Of a stretch of DNA of 47,045 nucleotides, positions 8,123-17,339 are shown piece by piece. Source of the DNA: Nitratireductor sp. (GTDB lineage Bacteria > Pseudomonadota > Alphaproteobacteria > Rhizobiales > Rhizobiaceae); NCBI GenBank assembly GCA_020441855.1, contig JAGRLL010000028.1, forward strand, positions 1 to 47,045, read 5' to 3'. Position 1 is the first letter of the stretch; each line of letters begins with the position of its first letter. Both the position numbers and the translations under genes were made by a program. The notes under the pieces are model-generated. The model did no database searches. It saw only the letters and a list, made by a program, of their open reading frames with translations, and had not been told where the DNA came from.

Positions 8123-8287
8123 TCTGATCTCCGTTATTTCCGACCGAATTACGTCTTATCTATATATTCTCATAATATGAAATTAATTGATTTTTCAACT
8201 CAATAATGTTCTACTTTACTGTCGGACAGCTGCGCCGGCATCGCTGGCCGCCGATGCGGCAGCATAACGCTTTGAGGCATCGTGGAC
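8123..8287. promoter_or_regulatory. Divergent region between tautomerase and CMD-like genes
   Basis: This is a 165-bp gap, strongly AT-rich in its first half (8140-8215). On the minus strand, 8167-8176 reads ATTATGAGAA, close to the AATAATGAGA motif found exactly in three other catabolic intergenic regions (17504-17513, 30138-30147, 36271-36280). The ATATT and AATAT flanking ATGAG form a short inverted repeat. It is a candidate regulator site by recurrence only. Confidence 0.35.
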
Positions 8288-9037
8288 ATGGATTCAAATC
8301 GAAAACCGGGAGATCCGGGTGATTTCGACGCGCTATTCAGCAGCAAGGAAGTCGCCCGGCGAATGCGCGCTGTTTCCGGGACGGCATACGACGCTGCGGC
8401 GCAGTTCTGGCGAACGCCGATCGAAAACGGCGCGCTGCCGCCGCGCATGAAGGAACTCATCCTGCTTGCGATGCACGCGATCGCGTCGTCGCTCAACGGC
8501 GACATCATGCGGCGCCAGATAGCCCGCGCTCTGTCGGCCGGCGCCTCGAAGGAGGAAATCGTCGACGTGATGATTTCCATTTCCGTTCTGGCCAACCACG
8601 CCCTGTACAGTTCGCTTCCGATATTCGAGGAAGAATGGAGTGCTGCCGGCCTTCCGGTCGGGACGCTCGACGGCGCAAATGAGGCATTCGAGGCAGCCAA
8701 GCAGCGCTTCATCGAAATTCGTGGCTTCTGGAACGATGACCGCGATGCCGTAGCCCGGCAGATGCCGGACTATTTCGCCTCGCTGACAGACCTTTCGACG
8801 GAGTCCTGGGCGAGAGGCCCACTGACACGCAAGGAACGGGAATTCATCTGCATCGCGATCGACTGCACGGTGACCCACACCTATGGTCCGGGTCTGCGAA
8901 TCCATATCCGCAATGCGATCCGTGAAGGCGCAAGCCGCGCCGAGATATTGGCTATCTTCCAGTTGGCCGCACTTATGGGCCTCGAAGGCTACGTGATCGC
9001 GGCGGAAGCCATGTTCGACGAGGAATCGCGGGCGTGA
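8288..9037 (+). CDS. Two-domain carboxymuconolactone decarboxylase-family protein
   Basis: A protein of about 249 residues with two tandem CMD/AhpD-like halves. Each has the pattern LxxRxxExxxxA...H/R...A...GAS..EI: first half around LPPRMKELILLAMHA...ALSAGASKEEI, second half around LTRKEREFICIAIDC...AIREGASRAEI. Neither half has the CxxC of peroxidatic AhpD, so a decarboxylase or hydrolase-like role is more likely than peroxide reduction. An in-frame GTG at 8282 is an alternative start; a GAGG at 8274-8277 sits 4 nt from the GTG and 10 nt from the ATG at 8288. In the family, gamma-carboxymuconolactone decarboxylase acts in protocatechuate degradation, but many members are uncharacterised. 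It is followed at 189 bp by an MFS transporter on the same strand. Confidence 0.82.
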   Translation: MDSNRKPGDPGDFDALFSSKEVARRMRAVSGTAYDAAAQFWRTPIENGALPPRMKELILLAMHAIASSLNGDIMRRQIARALSAGASKEEIVDVMISISVLANHALYSSLPIFEEEWSAAGLPVGTLDGANEAFEAAKQRFIEIRGFWNDDRDAVARQMPDYFASLTDLSTESWARGPLTRKEREFICIAIDCTVTHTYGPGLRIHIRNAIREGASRAEILAIFQLAALMGLEGYVIAAEAMFDEESRA

Positions 9038-9226
9038 GGCTTTGCCCTGACATTTCGGCCGCCCATCCAGTCATTCAGGACTAGAGCCTTTGCGCCGCCA
9101 GTGGCCACACGAGCCGGAAATCGAACTGGCGGAAACATGCCGGGTTCAGCACCTCCCGCAGCACCCGAATTTTCGCCTGGAGCGCGATATCCCGGGAGAT
9201 GAACCCGCATTTGAAGAGGTGCCGAA

Positions 9227-10372
9227 ATGAACCGGCTCTTCATTCATGCGTTTTTGTATCAGACACTGACCATCCTGTCCCGGATCGGCATAACCTACCT
9301 GGCGGTGGACATCGGGCTGGACGCAACGCATGTCGGCCTGATCAGCGGTGCGTTTGGTTTACCGGCGCTGTTTGGCCTGAATTTCGGGCGCTACATCGAC
9401 CGTGCGGGTGAAAGGGCCGCGCTTGTCTGGGGCTCGCTGTTCATGGTGGGCACATCGGCTTGCCTGGCACTGACCCCGCCCTCCTTCATTGTTCTGGTTG
9501 TATTGAGTTTCTTGCTCGGCATCGGGCAGTTCCTGGGCGTTGCCGCCCAGCAGAGCGCCGTTGGCCGGAGCCTGACCCACAATGGTGTCAATTACTATGG
9601 CAGGCTGACGCTGGTTGTGTCGCTCGCACAGACAGCGGGGCCGCTGTTCCTCGTTTTCTTCACATCCGACCAGCTGGTGCCGGATACGCGCACGCTTTTC
9701 GCGCTTGCTTCGATAATGGGCATCGTGACGCTGCTGCTCGCGCTCGGTTCCAACGGTTTTCCGCCGCAGGCCGGCGCCAGCCCGATGCGGCTGATGAGAA
9801 TGGCCAACGTGCTTCTGACGACGCGGGGCTACCTTCTGGCGACCACCGCATCGCTGGTGGTCGTCGGGGCGACGGATCTCATCGTCGTATTCCTGCCGCT
9901 TCTGGGCGCCGAACACTCGATCGCCGCCGGAACGATCGGCATGCTTCTGTCGATGCGCGCGTGTGCGTCCATGATATCGCGCATATTCTTCAATTGGCTT
10001 CTCGATCGCCTGGGCATGTCCAGACTGCTGACGGCAAGCCTGCTGCTGGCGAGCTTCGGGATCGGCGCGCTCACCTTGTCGACCAACGCGTTCGTCATGG
10101 GTGCGATGCTGTTCATTGCCGGCATAGGGCTCGGCATCGGGGCGCCGCTAACGCTGACCTGGCTGGTGAGGATCGTCCCCGCCGACATTCAGGGCAGCGC
10201 CATTTCCGGAAGGCTGGCGCTCAATGCCCTGGCGCTGGTGGCCGCTCCCGTCTTTGCCGGAAGCGCCATCCTGACGATCGGCATCGGTGGCGTGTTTCTG
10301 GCCATATCGGCCTGCCTGGTCGCCGACGCTGCCGTGATCGCCTTGCGGCGGAACAACCCGGAACGGGTTTGA
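9227..10372 (+). CDS. MFS transporter
   Basis: A 381-residue major facilitator superfamily protein with about 12 hydrophobic segments. The MFS loop 2-3 signature appears as NFGRYIDRAGERAALVWG, around residues 50-67. It starts at 9227 behind a GAAGAGG ribosome-binding site. No family-specific motif tells import from export. As a neighbour of the tautomerase and CMD-like genes it may carry an organic acid substrate or export a toxic intermediate. It is convergent with the ThDP-enzyme operon, from which it is separated by a strong terminator. Confidence 0.88.
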   Translation: MNRLFIHAFLYQTLTILSRIGITYLAVDIGLDATHVGLISGAFGLPALFGLNFGRYIDRAGERAALVWGSLFMVGTSACLALTPPSFIVLVVLSFLLGIGQFLGVAAQQSAVGRSLTHNGVNYYGRLTLVVSLAQTAGPLFLVFFTSDQLVPDTRTLFALASIMGIVTLLLALGSNGFPPQAGASPMRLMRMANVLLTTRGYLLATTASLVVVGATDLIVVFLPLLGAEHSIAAGTIGMLLSMRACASMISRIFFNWLLDRLGMSRLLTASLLLASFGIGALTLSTNAFVMGAMLFIAGIGLGIGAPLTLTWLVRIVPADIQGSAISGRLALNALALVAAPVFAGSAILTIGIGGVFLAISACLVADAAVIALRRNNPERV

Positions 10373-10451
10373 ACGCACGGCCGGCATTCGGCCAGTCAGC
10401 CGCGCCACGGGATCGGGCAAGACCTTTGAAACGAACAGAAATCCGGGAATG

Positions 10452-10480
10452 AAAAAATGCCGGCTGCTGAGCAGCCGGCA
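10452..10480 (-). terminator. Intrinsic terminator of the ThDP enzyme/ALDH operon
   Basis: A perfect 10-bp GC-rich stem (10458-10467 with 10471-10480, TGCCGGCTGC arm) with a 3-nt loop is followed, on the minus-strand transcript, by a run of six U. It lies about 36 bp beyond the stop of the ThDP-dependent enzyme. The mirror side has no U-run, so it acts mainly on the minus-strand operon. Confidence 0.85.
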
Positions 10481-10515
10481 CCGGGTTTCCTGAAGTTTGG
10501 ACGACGCGTATGGTG

Positions 10516-12288
10516 TCAGAACGTCTTTTTGAGTTCGTGTCGCGGCGTCCAGAAATTATCCGGATAGGGATACCAGACGGACCGGTAGCCTTCGGAATTC
10601 AAATCGATATCGACGTCGATCACATAGCTCGTATTGGAAGCGATCGCCTTTCGCACGGCCTCTTCCAGCGTTTCGGGATCGGACACCTTGAGCGCCTGGG
10701 CGCCCATGGCCTCGGCGATCTTGAGATAGTCCGGCCCCCACATCTGGTCGCTCTGCTCGTGCTTGTAGTCGACGAACGCGCTACGGCCGTACTTCTTCTG
10801 CATCAGTTCGCGCTCGATCTGCAGCGACCCGTTGTTCATGACCAGCACCACCAGTGGCTTGTCATATTCATGCGCAGTGGCCAGCGCCGAATTGGAAAAC
10901 AGGTAGGAACCGTCTCCCATCAGCACGATTGCCGGCTGGTCCGGCCGGGCGAACTTCGCGCCGAGTGCGGCCGGAAGACTCCAGCCCATTCGGTGGAAGA
11001 ATCCGCAATGATGGAAGTTCGGCCGCAATTGCTCCAGAAACGCCGGGGCGAAGGAAAGCAGGTGACCGGTATCGACAAAGACCGAAGCCTCCGGGCACAC
11101 CTCGTTGATGACCTTGCCGACCGTGTTGCACACATAGCTGTAGCGCAGCGGCGTGGTGGGTTCCGTGCGCAGCGCCTGCACGCTTTGCTGCCAGTCGCCG
11201 CGCCAACGATCCAGCTCTCCACGCCAGGCCCCGAACCGGTCGGACTTCAGCCCCTTCGACTTCAATTCCTCGATCAACGCCTCGATGGCGAGTTTGGCGT
11301 CGGAATAAAGACCGACATCGACCGGGTAGTTGCGGCCGATTTCCTCCGGATCGATGTCGATATGGATGAGACGGGTCTTGCCCGGAATGTCGAACAGCGT
11401 CCAGCCGCCGGTGTCGATGTCGCTGAAATGCGTGCCGATGGCGATCAGCACATCGCATTCTCCGGCCGCCTTGTTGGCGTGACCGGCGCCTGAACGCCCG
11501 ATGCAGCCAAGCGAAAGCGGCTTGTTTTCCGGATAGGCGCCCTTGCCCATCGTGGTCGTCGCAATCGGAATGCCGAAACCCTCGACCAGTTCCGTAAGGT
11601 TCCGGTTGGCGCCGGCATGGCGTACACCGCCGCTGACGAAGATCATCGGCCGCTCCGCGCCTGCGATCAGCTTCGCCGCCTCGCGGATGCCTGCATTGTC
11701 GGGGCCGGGCGGGCAGATCTCGACCATTTTCCTGACTTCGTCCGCGTCGGGCATCAGCGTTTCGGAATGCTGGATGTCGAAGGGCACCTGCAGAACGACG
11801 GGGCCCGGGCGGCCGGTGACGGCCGTCTTGTAGGCGCGGATCATCGTGTCGACCGCGGTGTCGGGCCGGGTGATCATCGCTGCCTTCTTGGAATAAGTCT
11901 TGACCGACTGGATCCACTCGTCCGGACCGTAGCGATAGAATTCCTCGATGCCGCCACGGTCGAGCCAGTGGGTGGAACCGCCGCCGGCGAGAACGATCAT
12001 TGGCGAGGATTCGAAGAACGCGTTGGCGAGCGCCGGCGCGATGTTCATGTTGCCAGGGCCGACCGAGGTGCAGACCACCGGGATTTTGCCCTTGTTCGCC
12101 CGCGCATAACCGTCGGCCAGATGTACGGCCTGGTCCTCTCCGCGCGCTGCGACGCCGCGGATATTGCTCTCGAATTCAATCGCGTCGAGCAACGCCCAGT
12201 TTCCGTGGCCATTGTAACCGAAGGCGATTTCGGTTCCCACGGCCTCCAGGGCCTTGATCATCGCCGTAGCGCATCTCACTGTTTTCAC
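10516..12288 (-). CDS. Thiamine diphosphate-dependent decarboxylase/carboligase
   Basis: A 590-residue enzyme of the acetolactate synthase/benzoylformate decarboxylase superfamily. The N-terminal Pyr domain has the catalytic glutamate Glu51 in RGEDQAVHLADGYAR. A central domain follows, and the C-terminal PP domain has the ThDP/Mg motif GDGS at 458-461 leading to NNG about 28 residues on. The open frame extends far upstream across the ALDH gene in another phase, but the GTG at 12288 follows GGGAGA at good spacing and gives a family-typical N-terminus. It lies 26 bp after the aldehyde dehydrogenase gene. Inference: it may decarboxylate a 2-oxoacid to an aldehyde that the neighbour oxidises. Acetolactate synthase or sulfoacetaldehyde acetyltransferase-like roles cannot be excluded. 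Confidence 0.88.
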   Translation of the reverse strand: MKTVRCATAMIKALEAVGTEIAFGYNGHGNWALLDAIEFESNIRGVAARGEDQAVHLADGYARANKGKIPVVCTSVGPGNMNIAPALANAFFESSPMIVLAGGGSTHWLDRGGIEEFYRYGPDEWIQSVKTYSKKAAMITRPDTAVDTMIRAYKTAVTGRPGPVVLQVPFDIQHSETLMPDADEVRKMVEICPPGPDNAGIREAAKLIAGAERPMIFVSGGVRHAGANRNLTELVEGFGIPIATTTMGKGAYPENKPLSLGCIGRSGAGHANKAAGECDVLIAIGTHFSDIDTGGWTLFDIPGKTRLIHIDIDPEEIGRNYPVDVGLYSDAKLAIEALIEELKSKGLKSDRFGAWRGELDRWRGDWQQSVQALRTEPTTPLRYSYVCNTVGKVINEVCPEASVFVDTGHLLSFAPAFLEQLRPNFHHCGFFHRMGWSLPAALGAKFARPDQPAIVLMGDGSYLFSNSALATAHEYDKPLVVLVMNNGSLQIERELMQKKYGRSAFVDYKHEQSDQMWGPDYLKIAEAMGAQALKVSDPETLEEAVRKAIASNTSYVIDVDIDLNSEGYRSVWYPYPDNFWTPRHELKKTF

Positions 12289-12314
12289 GCGTTGTCTCCC
12301 GATGGTCGTTGTTG

Positions 12315-13778
12315 TCAGTTGAATTTTTGGTAGACGGATTTGAGTTCCGAGAAGAAGTCGATCTGTTTGAGGCTGATATTGACGCCGGATTGCTTGCGCC
12401 CGCCGAAGGGAGCGTTCACGGCATTGCCCGGTGTCGGACCGTTGATCTTGACGACCCCGGCCTGAACGTTGCGTGCGAACGCATTCGCGTGGCGCAGCGA
12501 CCTGGTGAATATGGATGACGACAGCCCGTATTCGCTGGTATTCGCCGTCTCGAGGGCTTCCTCGAAACTGCCGACCGTAAGGATGGAAAGGACGGGACCG
12601 AAAATCTCTTCGCTTGCGATACGCATCGATGATTCGACGTCGTCGAAAATCGCCGGGCTGATGAAGAACCCGTTTGCAAGATCGCCATCGCCCAGCCTTT
12701 CGCCGCCGACGAGCAGCCGGGCGCCCTCCTTCCTGCCGATTTCGATATAGGACAGGATCGAGTTGAGCTGATTTTCGTCGACGACCGGGCCCATATAGGT
12801 CTGCTCGTCCAGCCCGTCGCCGACGCGAATGGACGCCGTTCTTTCCAGCATCTTCGACAGCAGGGCTTTCTTGGCATCCTTGTGCACGATGATGCGGCTG
12901 GTGGCCGTACACTTCTGGCCGCAGGACAAGAACGCGGCATCGACCGCCGCCTTGGCCGCAAGTTCGATATCGGCATCGTCCATGACGACCATCGGGTTCT
13001 TGCCGCCCAGTTCGAGCTGGGTCTTGCAAAGATGGGCCGCCGCCTTTTGTGCGATCCCGATGCCCACCGCCGTCGAACCGGTGAAGGTGACGCCGTTTAC
13101 CCGATTGTCGGTTACGAGCGCATCGCCAACCGTGCGCCCGCCTCCCATGACCAGGTTCAACACACCGGCGGGAAGCCCGGCATCGGCGAATGCCTGAACG
13201 AAATGCACGGACGAAAGCGGCGTCAGGCTGGCCGGCTTCATCACCACGGTGTTGCCGGCAACGAGCGCAATGCCGATCTTGCCGGCAGGAGTCGAGAACG
13301 GGAAATTCCACGGCGAAATCGAGGCCACAACGCCTAGCGGCTCGCGGAGCGTGTAAAGCTGGATGCCCATGTCGGCATTGGGCAGGGTCTCGCCGGTGAT
13401 ACGCAGCGCCTCACTGCAGGCGAATTCCAGCTTGGCAATGCCGTTGAGCGTTTCGCCGCGGGCTTCACCGATCGTCTTGCCTTCTTCGCGGGTCAGGTCG
13501 CGTGCGATCGTGTCGATGCGCTCGCGCAGAATCTGCGCGGCCTTTGCAACGAAGGCCGCCCTGGCGACGGTCGACATCCCCGCCCAGGCCTTTTGCGCCT
13601 CATGGGCGTGGGAAATGGCGCTATTTGTGTCATCAGTGCCAGAGTCTGCGAATTCTCCAATAACCTCGCCGTTCGCCGGATTGATGTTTCGCGAATAAGC
13701 CCCGTTCGTAGGCTCAACCTGGCGTCCACCGATAAAATTATGAAATATAATACTATTCTTATCAGTTTGATGGATCAT
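12315..13778 (-). CDS. NAD(P)-dependent aldehyde dehydrogenase
   Basis: A 487-residue classical ALDH. Catalytic Cys290 (CGQKCTA) and general base Glu256 (LELGGK) are 34 residues apart, as in the family. The oxyanion/cofactor segment ISPWNFP is at 154-160, and the Rossmann motif TFTGSTAVG is near 231-239. It converts an aldehyde to the acid with NAD(P). The gene begins divergently from the acyl-CoA dehydrogenase gene and shares a transcript with the ThDP enzyme, which suggests a 2-oxoacid to aldehyde to acid sequence (inference). The sequence resembles the broad succinate-semialdehyde, ketoglutarate-semialdehyde and vanillin dehydrogenase group, so the substrate is uncertain. Confidence 0.93.
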   Translation of the reverse strand: MIHQTDKNSIIFHNFIGGRQVEPTNGAYSRNINPANGEVIGEFADSGTDDTNSAISHAHEAQKAWAGMSTVARAAFVAKAAQILRERIDTIARDLTREEGKTIGEARGETLNGIAKLEFACSEALRITGETLPNADMGIQLYTLREPLGVVASISPWNFPFSTPAGKIGIALVAGNTVVMKPASLTPLSSVHFVQAFADAGLPAGVLNLVMGGGRTVGDALVTDNRVNGVTFTGSTAVGIGIAQKAAAHLCKTQLELGGKNPMVVMDDADIELAAKAAVDAAFLSCGQKCTATSRIIVHKDAKKALLSKMLERTASIRVGDGLDEQTYMGPVVDENQLNSILSYIEIGRKEGARLLVGGERLGDGDLANGFFISPAIFDDVESSMRIASEEIFGPVLSILTVGSFEEALETANTSEYGLSSSIFTRSLRHANAFARNVQAGVVKINGPTPGNAVNAPFGGRKQSGVNISLKQIDFFSELKSVYQKFN

Positions 13779-14105
13779 GACCTGCTCTTTTTTCCATCGC
13801 CTTGGGTTGGCAACATTGCCGATGCGGCTCCATATCCGAGATTTTCATAAAATGCAAAAAATCCTATCAAAAGGGAATTATTTAATTTAGACTGCAATCC
13901 GACTCCGAAGCAAGCGGACTTTTCCGGTTCGGCGAAAGGCATTGCAGACCACGCCCGTTTCCGGGGTCCGGTGATGCGTGAAACCTGCATGTTCGGGCGG
14001 GCGCGTCGGCGGGCGAGTTACTGTCAATCCGGGAGGTCGGCGCGAATACCGGGCACGACGCCCGGCTTTGCGCAGCAGCACGCTGGCTTCCCAACAGATG
14101 AGTAA
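13779..14105. promoter_or_regulatory. Divergent promoter region, ALDH operon and acyl-CoA dehydrogenase operon
   Basis: This is a 327-bp gap without a convincing gene. The 13830-13890 part is AT-rich, including GAGATTTTCATAAAA at 13841-13855, which partly resembles the AATAATGAGATTT element elsewhere in the window. A 6-bp GC hairpin (14049-14054 with 14060-14065) lies about 40 bp before the acyl-CoA dehydrogenase start and may form in its leader. No clear -35/-10 pair could be fixed. Confidence 0.35.
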
Positions 14106-15275
14106 ATGATGGATTTCGCTTTCACAGAAGAACAACGTCTTTTCGCCGAGTCCGTACGGCGCTTTGCGACCGACAAACTGCAACCGGGTGCGCTGAAACG
14201 TGCGCACGATCCCGAATTCGACTGGGCCACGGCGCAGATGATCGCCGATCAGGGGCTCCTGGGAATTACCCTCAAGGCCGAAGACGGCGGTATTGGCGGC
14301 ACGCTGATGGACGCGGTGATCGCTATCGAGCAGGTCGCACTGGTTTGCCCCAAGAGCGCCGACATCGTTCAGGCCGGCAATTTCGGGCCCATTCGCACGT
14401 TCGCCGAATACGGCACCCCGCAACAAAAGGAAAAATGGCTGCCGGACCTGCTGTCGGGCAAAATGCTGATCTCTCTCGGCATGAGCGAACCCGACGCGGG
14501 TTCGGCGGCGACCGAACTGCGCACCTCGGCCCGCGAGGACGGCGACCACTATGTTCTCAACGGCCAGAAAGTGTTCGGCACCCACAGCCGGGATGCCTCC
14601 ATCTACCTGATCTACGTGCGCTTCGGACCGGGGCTTGACGGCATCGGATCCATCATCGTGGAGCGCAACACGCCCGGCTTCACCGTCGGCGAGCCGTCCA
14701 GCTTCATGAGCGGAGAGGAATGGTGCCCTCTCTTCATGGAGGAGTGCAGGGTTCCCAAGGAGAATCTGCTGCTCGGACCGGGCGGGTTCAAGCGCCAGAT
14801 TTCAGCCTTCAACGCCGAACGCATCGGCAACAGTTCCCGTTCGCTCGCCATCGGCCGTCACGCATTCAACCTGGCGCGCCAGTATGCGCTCGAACGCACG
14901 CAATTCGGCAGGACGCTCTGCGAATTCCAGGGCTTGCAGTGGAAATTCGCCGACATGGCGCTGAAGCTCGAATCCGCGCAACTTCTTCTCTACAAGGCCG
15001 CAGCCGGCGCCGATGAGGGCCTGCCCTCGGCGCAAGACACCACCATGGCCAAGCTGGCCTGCAACCTCGCCGGCTTCGAAGTGGCCAGCGAGGCCGTGCA
15101 GGTCATGGGCGGCATGGGCTACAGCCGCGAGACGCTGGCGGAATACTGCATGCTCCGGACCAAGGGCTGGATGATTGCCGGCGGCACGGTGGAAATGATG
15201 AAGAACCGCCTTGCCGAGTTCGTCTTCGATCGCCGTTTCAGCCAGCGCGCGCCTTCTGTGAAAGAGCGCGGATAA
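14106..15275 (+). CDS. Acyl-CoA dehydrogenase
   Basis: A 389-residue flavoprotein of the acyl-CoA dehydrogenase family. The N-terminal helical domain starts DFAFTEEQRLFAESVRRFA. The FAD/substrate beta-domain has the signature LGMSEPDAGSAATELRTSA. The C-terminal domain contains QFGRTLCEFQGLQWKFADM and ends with the usual QVMGGMGYSRE...GGTVEMMKNRLAE. The position of the classical base (E in YEGT) is Gly (IAGGT), as in many bacterial members that place the base elsewhere. It desaturates an acyl-CoA and passes electrons to ETF. A second in-frame ATG follows directly at 14109. Its stop is 3 bp before the acyl-CoA synthetase gene, so the two probably work in sequence on the same thioester. Confidence 0.92.
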   Translation: MMDFAFTEEQRLFAESVRRFATDKLQPGALKRAHDPEFDWATAQMIADQGLLGITLKAEDGGIGGTLMDAVIAIEQVALVCPKSADIVQAGNFGPIRTFAEYGTPQQKEKWLPDLLSGKMLISLGMSEPDAGSAATELRTSAREDGDHYVLNGQKVFGTHSRDASIYLIYVRFGPGLDGIGSIIVERNTPGFTVGEPSSFMSGEEWCPLFMEECRVPKENLLLGPGGFKRQISAFNAERIGNSSRSLAIGRHAFNLARQYALERTQFGRTLCEFQGLQWKFADMALKLESAQLLLYKAAAGADEGLPSAQDTTMAKLACNLAGFEVASEAVQVMGGMGYSRETLAEYCMLRTKGWMIAGGTVEMMKNRLAEFVFDRRFSQRAPSVKERG

Positions 15276-15278
15276 TCC

Positions 15279-17339
15279 ATGCACGAGAACCTTTATCGGA
15301 GCCTGTTCGCTCCGCGAAGCATCGCGATCGTCGGCGCCTCGGCCGACCCTGCCAAGACTGCGTCGCGCCCGTTGCGCTATCTGGTCGAGGGTGGCTATGA
15401 CGGCGGCATCTACCCGGTAAACCCGAAGGCACAGGAGATCGATGGCGTCCGGTGCTGGCCGGACCTGCGATCCCTGCCCGAAGTGCCCGATCTGGTCTTC
15501 ATCCTTCTGCCCGCCGATCCGGCAATCGAGGCCGTGGAGCAATGCGGCGAGATCGGTGTCGGTGCGGCAATGATCCTGGCGAGCGGCTTCGGCGAATCCG
15601 GCGGACAGGGAAAAGCACGCGAAGCAAGACTGGCGGAGGTGGCGAAGAAAGCCGGCGTGAGGATCGTCGGTCCCAGCAGCCTCGGTATCGCCAATCTGAA
15701 CCGGAAACTGGTTCTCACCGGCAATGCCGCCTTTGCCGAATCCGGCCTCGTACCAGGCGGCACCTTCTGCGCCTCGCAGAGCGGCAGCATGATTGGCGCG
15801 CTGCTTTCACGCGGCAAGGCCAAGAACGTCCGCTTCGCCGGCCTCGTTTCCGTCGGCGGGGAGGTCGATCTGGGCCTGGGAGAGATCTGCGAGGCCACGC
15901 TCGATGATCCCGAAATAGACAGCTACATGCTCTTCCTGGAGACCATTCGCGGTGCGGACGCGATCAGGCGATTTGCGGTCGGCGCGGCCGAACGCGGCAA
16001 GCCGATCGTGGTTCTCAAGCTCGGCCGTTCCGAGGCGGCCGCCGAACTTGCAACCTCGCACACGGGCGGCCTGGCCGGAGAAGACGACGTGGCCGATGCC
16101 TTCCTCAGGGATTGCGGCATGGCCCGAGTCGAGACCCTTGAAGCCCTTCTGGAGGCGGGGCGACTGCTTCGCCGCTCACCGGTCGCGGCGCAGCGCAAGC
16201 AAGCGCCGACCGTCGGCGTGCTCACCACGACGGGAGGTGGCGCTGCGCTGGTCGTCGACCAATTGGGCATACGCGGCGTGTCGGTAGTGGGACCGGACGA
16301 GGCCACGCGCGCCGCCATCGCCGGAACAGGCATCGAAATCGGCACCGGCCGAATCGCGGACCTGACGCTCGCCGGCACGCGCTACGAAGTCATGAAGGCT
16401 GCGCTTGAAGCCATGCTGGCCTCCGGTCAGTACGACATGGTGGTGGCGGTGATCGGTTCATCGGCGCGGTTTCAGCCGGAACTCGCCGTGAAACCGGTAA
16501 TCGATGTCGGCGCCTCGATTGATCGTCTCGCGACATTCATCGTGCCTGAGGCGCCAGAGGCGCTGGCCATACTGGCGGAGGCGGGCATCCCGGCATTTCG
16601 CACACCGGAGGCTTGCGCCGACAGCATTGCCGCCGCGCTGGCGCGCCGGCAGGCGAGGACGCTCGAACTGGCGAAACGTGTTTCCGGCCCGAGCGAAATC
16701 CTGGACGAGATGGAAGGCTACGAAGTGCTATCGCAGATAGGCATACGGCACGCCGATGTTGAGGTGGTCGAGGATGCCGGGCTTCCTTCGTCCAGCCTGT
16801 ATCCGGCGGCCGTCAAGATCCTCGGCCGCAACATCGCCCACAAGACCGACCTTGGCGGCGTGGTACTCGGCGTCGATTCACATGATGCGTTCAAGGACGC
16901 GGCAGGCAAGATCCGCGACAGGCTCGTCGAGACCTGGCCCGGCTTCAAGGCCGACAGGCTCCTCGTGCAGCGCATGATGAGCGGCGCGGTCGGCGAAGTT
17001 CTGCTCGGCTACAGGGTCGATCCGCAGGTCGGCCCCATGGTGCTCGTGGCGGCGGGCGGCGTCATGACAGAGATCATCCGCGACCGGGCAATACGCATGG
17101 CTCCGGTCGATCTCGACACCGCAAGGCAGATGCTGGACGAATTGCAGAGCCTGAAACTGCTGCAAGGCTTCAGGGGACGCCCACGCGGTGATTTGGACGC
17201 ATTGGCAAAGGCCATTGTCTCCCTCTCCAGCCTGGCGTTTCGGCCGGAGATCGAGGAACTGGAGATCAATCCGTTGATGGTTGGACCGGAAGGCCAAGGC
17301 GCCGTCGCCGTCGACGTGGTCGCCCGCATTCGCATCTGA
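15279..17339 (+). CDS. NDP-forming acyl-CoA synthetase (acetate-CoA ligase, ADP-forming type)
   Basis: A 686-residue fused alpha-beta synthetase. An N-terminal CoA-binding domain (SIAIVGASADPAKTASRPL, residues 14-32) is followed by succinyl-CoA-synthetase-like flavodoxin domains with the phospho-histidine His261 in SHTGGLAG. A C-terminal ATP-grasp domain runs from roughly residue 470 (IGIRHADVEVVEDAGLPSSSLYPAAVKI...) to the end (ELEINPLMVG). It activates a carboxylic acid to its CoA thioester with ATP and CoA. The start at 15279, only 3 bp after the dehydrogenase stop, implies one operon and co-action. Members accept acetate, propionate, phenylacetate, pimelate and others, so the substrate cannot be named. 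Confidence 0.9.
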   Translation: MHENLYRSLFAPRSIAIVGASADPAKTASRPLRYLVEGGYDGGIYPVNPKAQEIDGVRCWPDLRSLPEVPDLVFILLPADPAIEAVEQCGEIGVGAAMILASGFGESGGQGKAREARLAEVAKKAGVRIVGPSSLGIANLNRKLVLTGNAAFAESGLVPGGTFCASQSGSMIGALLSRGKAKNVRFAGLVSVGGEVDLGLGEICEATLDDPEIDSYMLFLETIRGADAIRRFAVGAAERGKPIVVLKLGRSEAAAELATSHTGGLAGEDDVADAFLRDCGMARVETLEALLEAGRLLRRSPVAAQRKQAPTVGVLTTTGGGAALVVDQLGIRGVSVVGPDEATRAAIAGTGIEIGTGRIADLTLAGTRYEVMKAALEAMLASGQYDMVVAVIGSSARFQPELAVKPVIDVGASIDRLATFIVPEAPEALAILAEAGIPAFRTPEACADSIAAALARRQARTLELAKRVSGPSEILDEMEGYEVLSQIGIRHADVEVVEDAGLPSSSLYPAAVKILGRNIAHKTDLGGVVLGVDSHDAFKDAAGKIRDRLVETWPGFKADRLLVQRMMSGAVGEVLLGYRVDPQVGPMVLVAAGGVMTEIIRDRAIRMAPVDLDTARQMLDELQSLKLLQGFRGRPRGDLDALAKAIVSLSSLAFRPEIEELEINPLMVGPEGQGAVAVDVVARIRI

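Noticed and set aside
10516..13311. 931-codon minus-strand frame suggesting a giant ALDH-ThDP fusion
   Set aside because: The first 340 codons lie in another phase over the real ALDH gene and have no family signature; a GTG start with a good ribosome-binding site defines the ThDP enzyme.
14106..15275. Inactive acyl-CoA dehydrogenase because the YEGT glutamate is Gly
   Set aside because: Many active bacterial members have a GGT motif here and place the catalytic base elsewhere, so loss of function is not supported.
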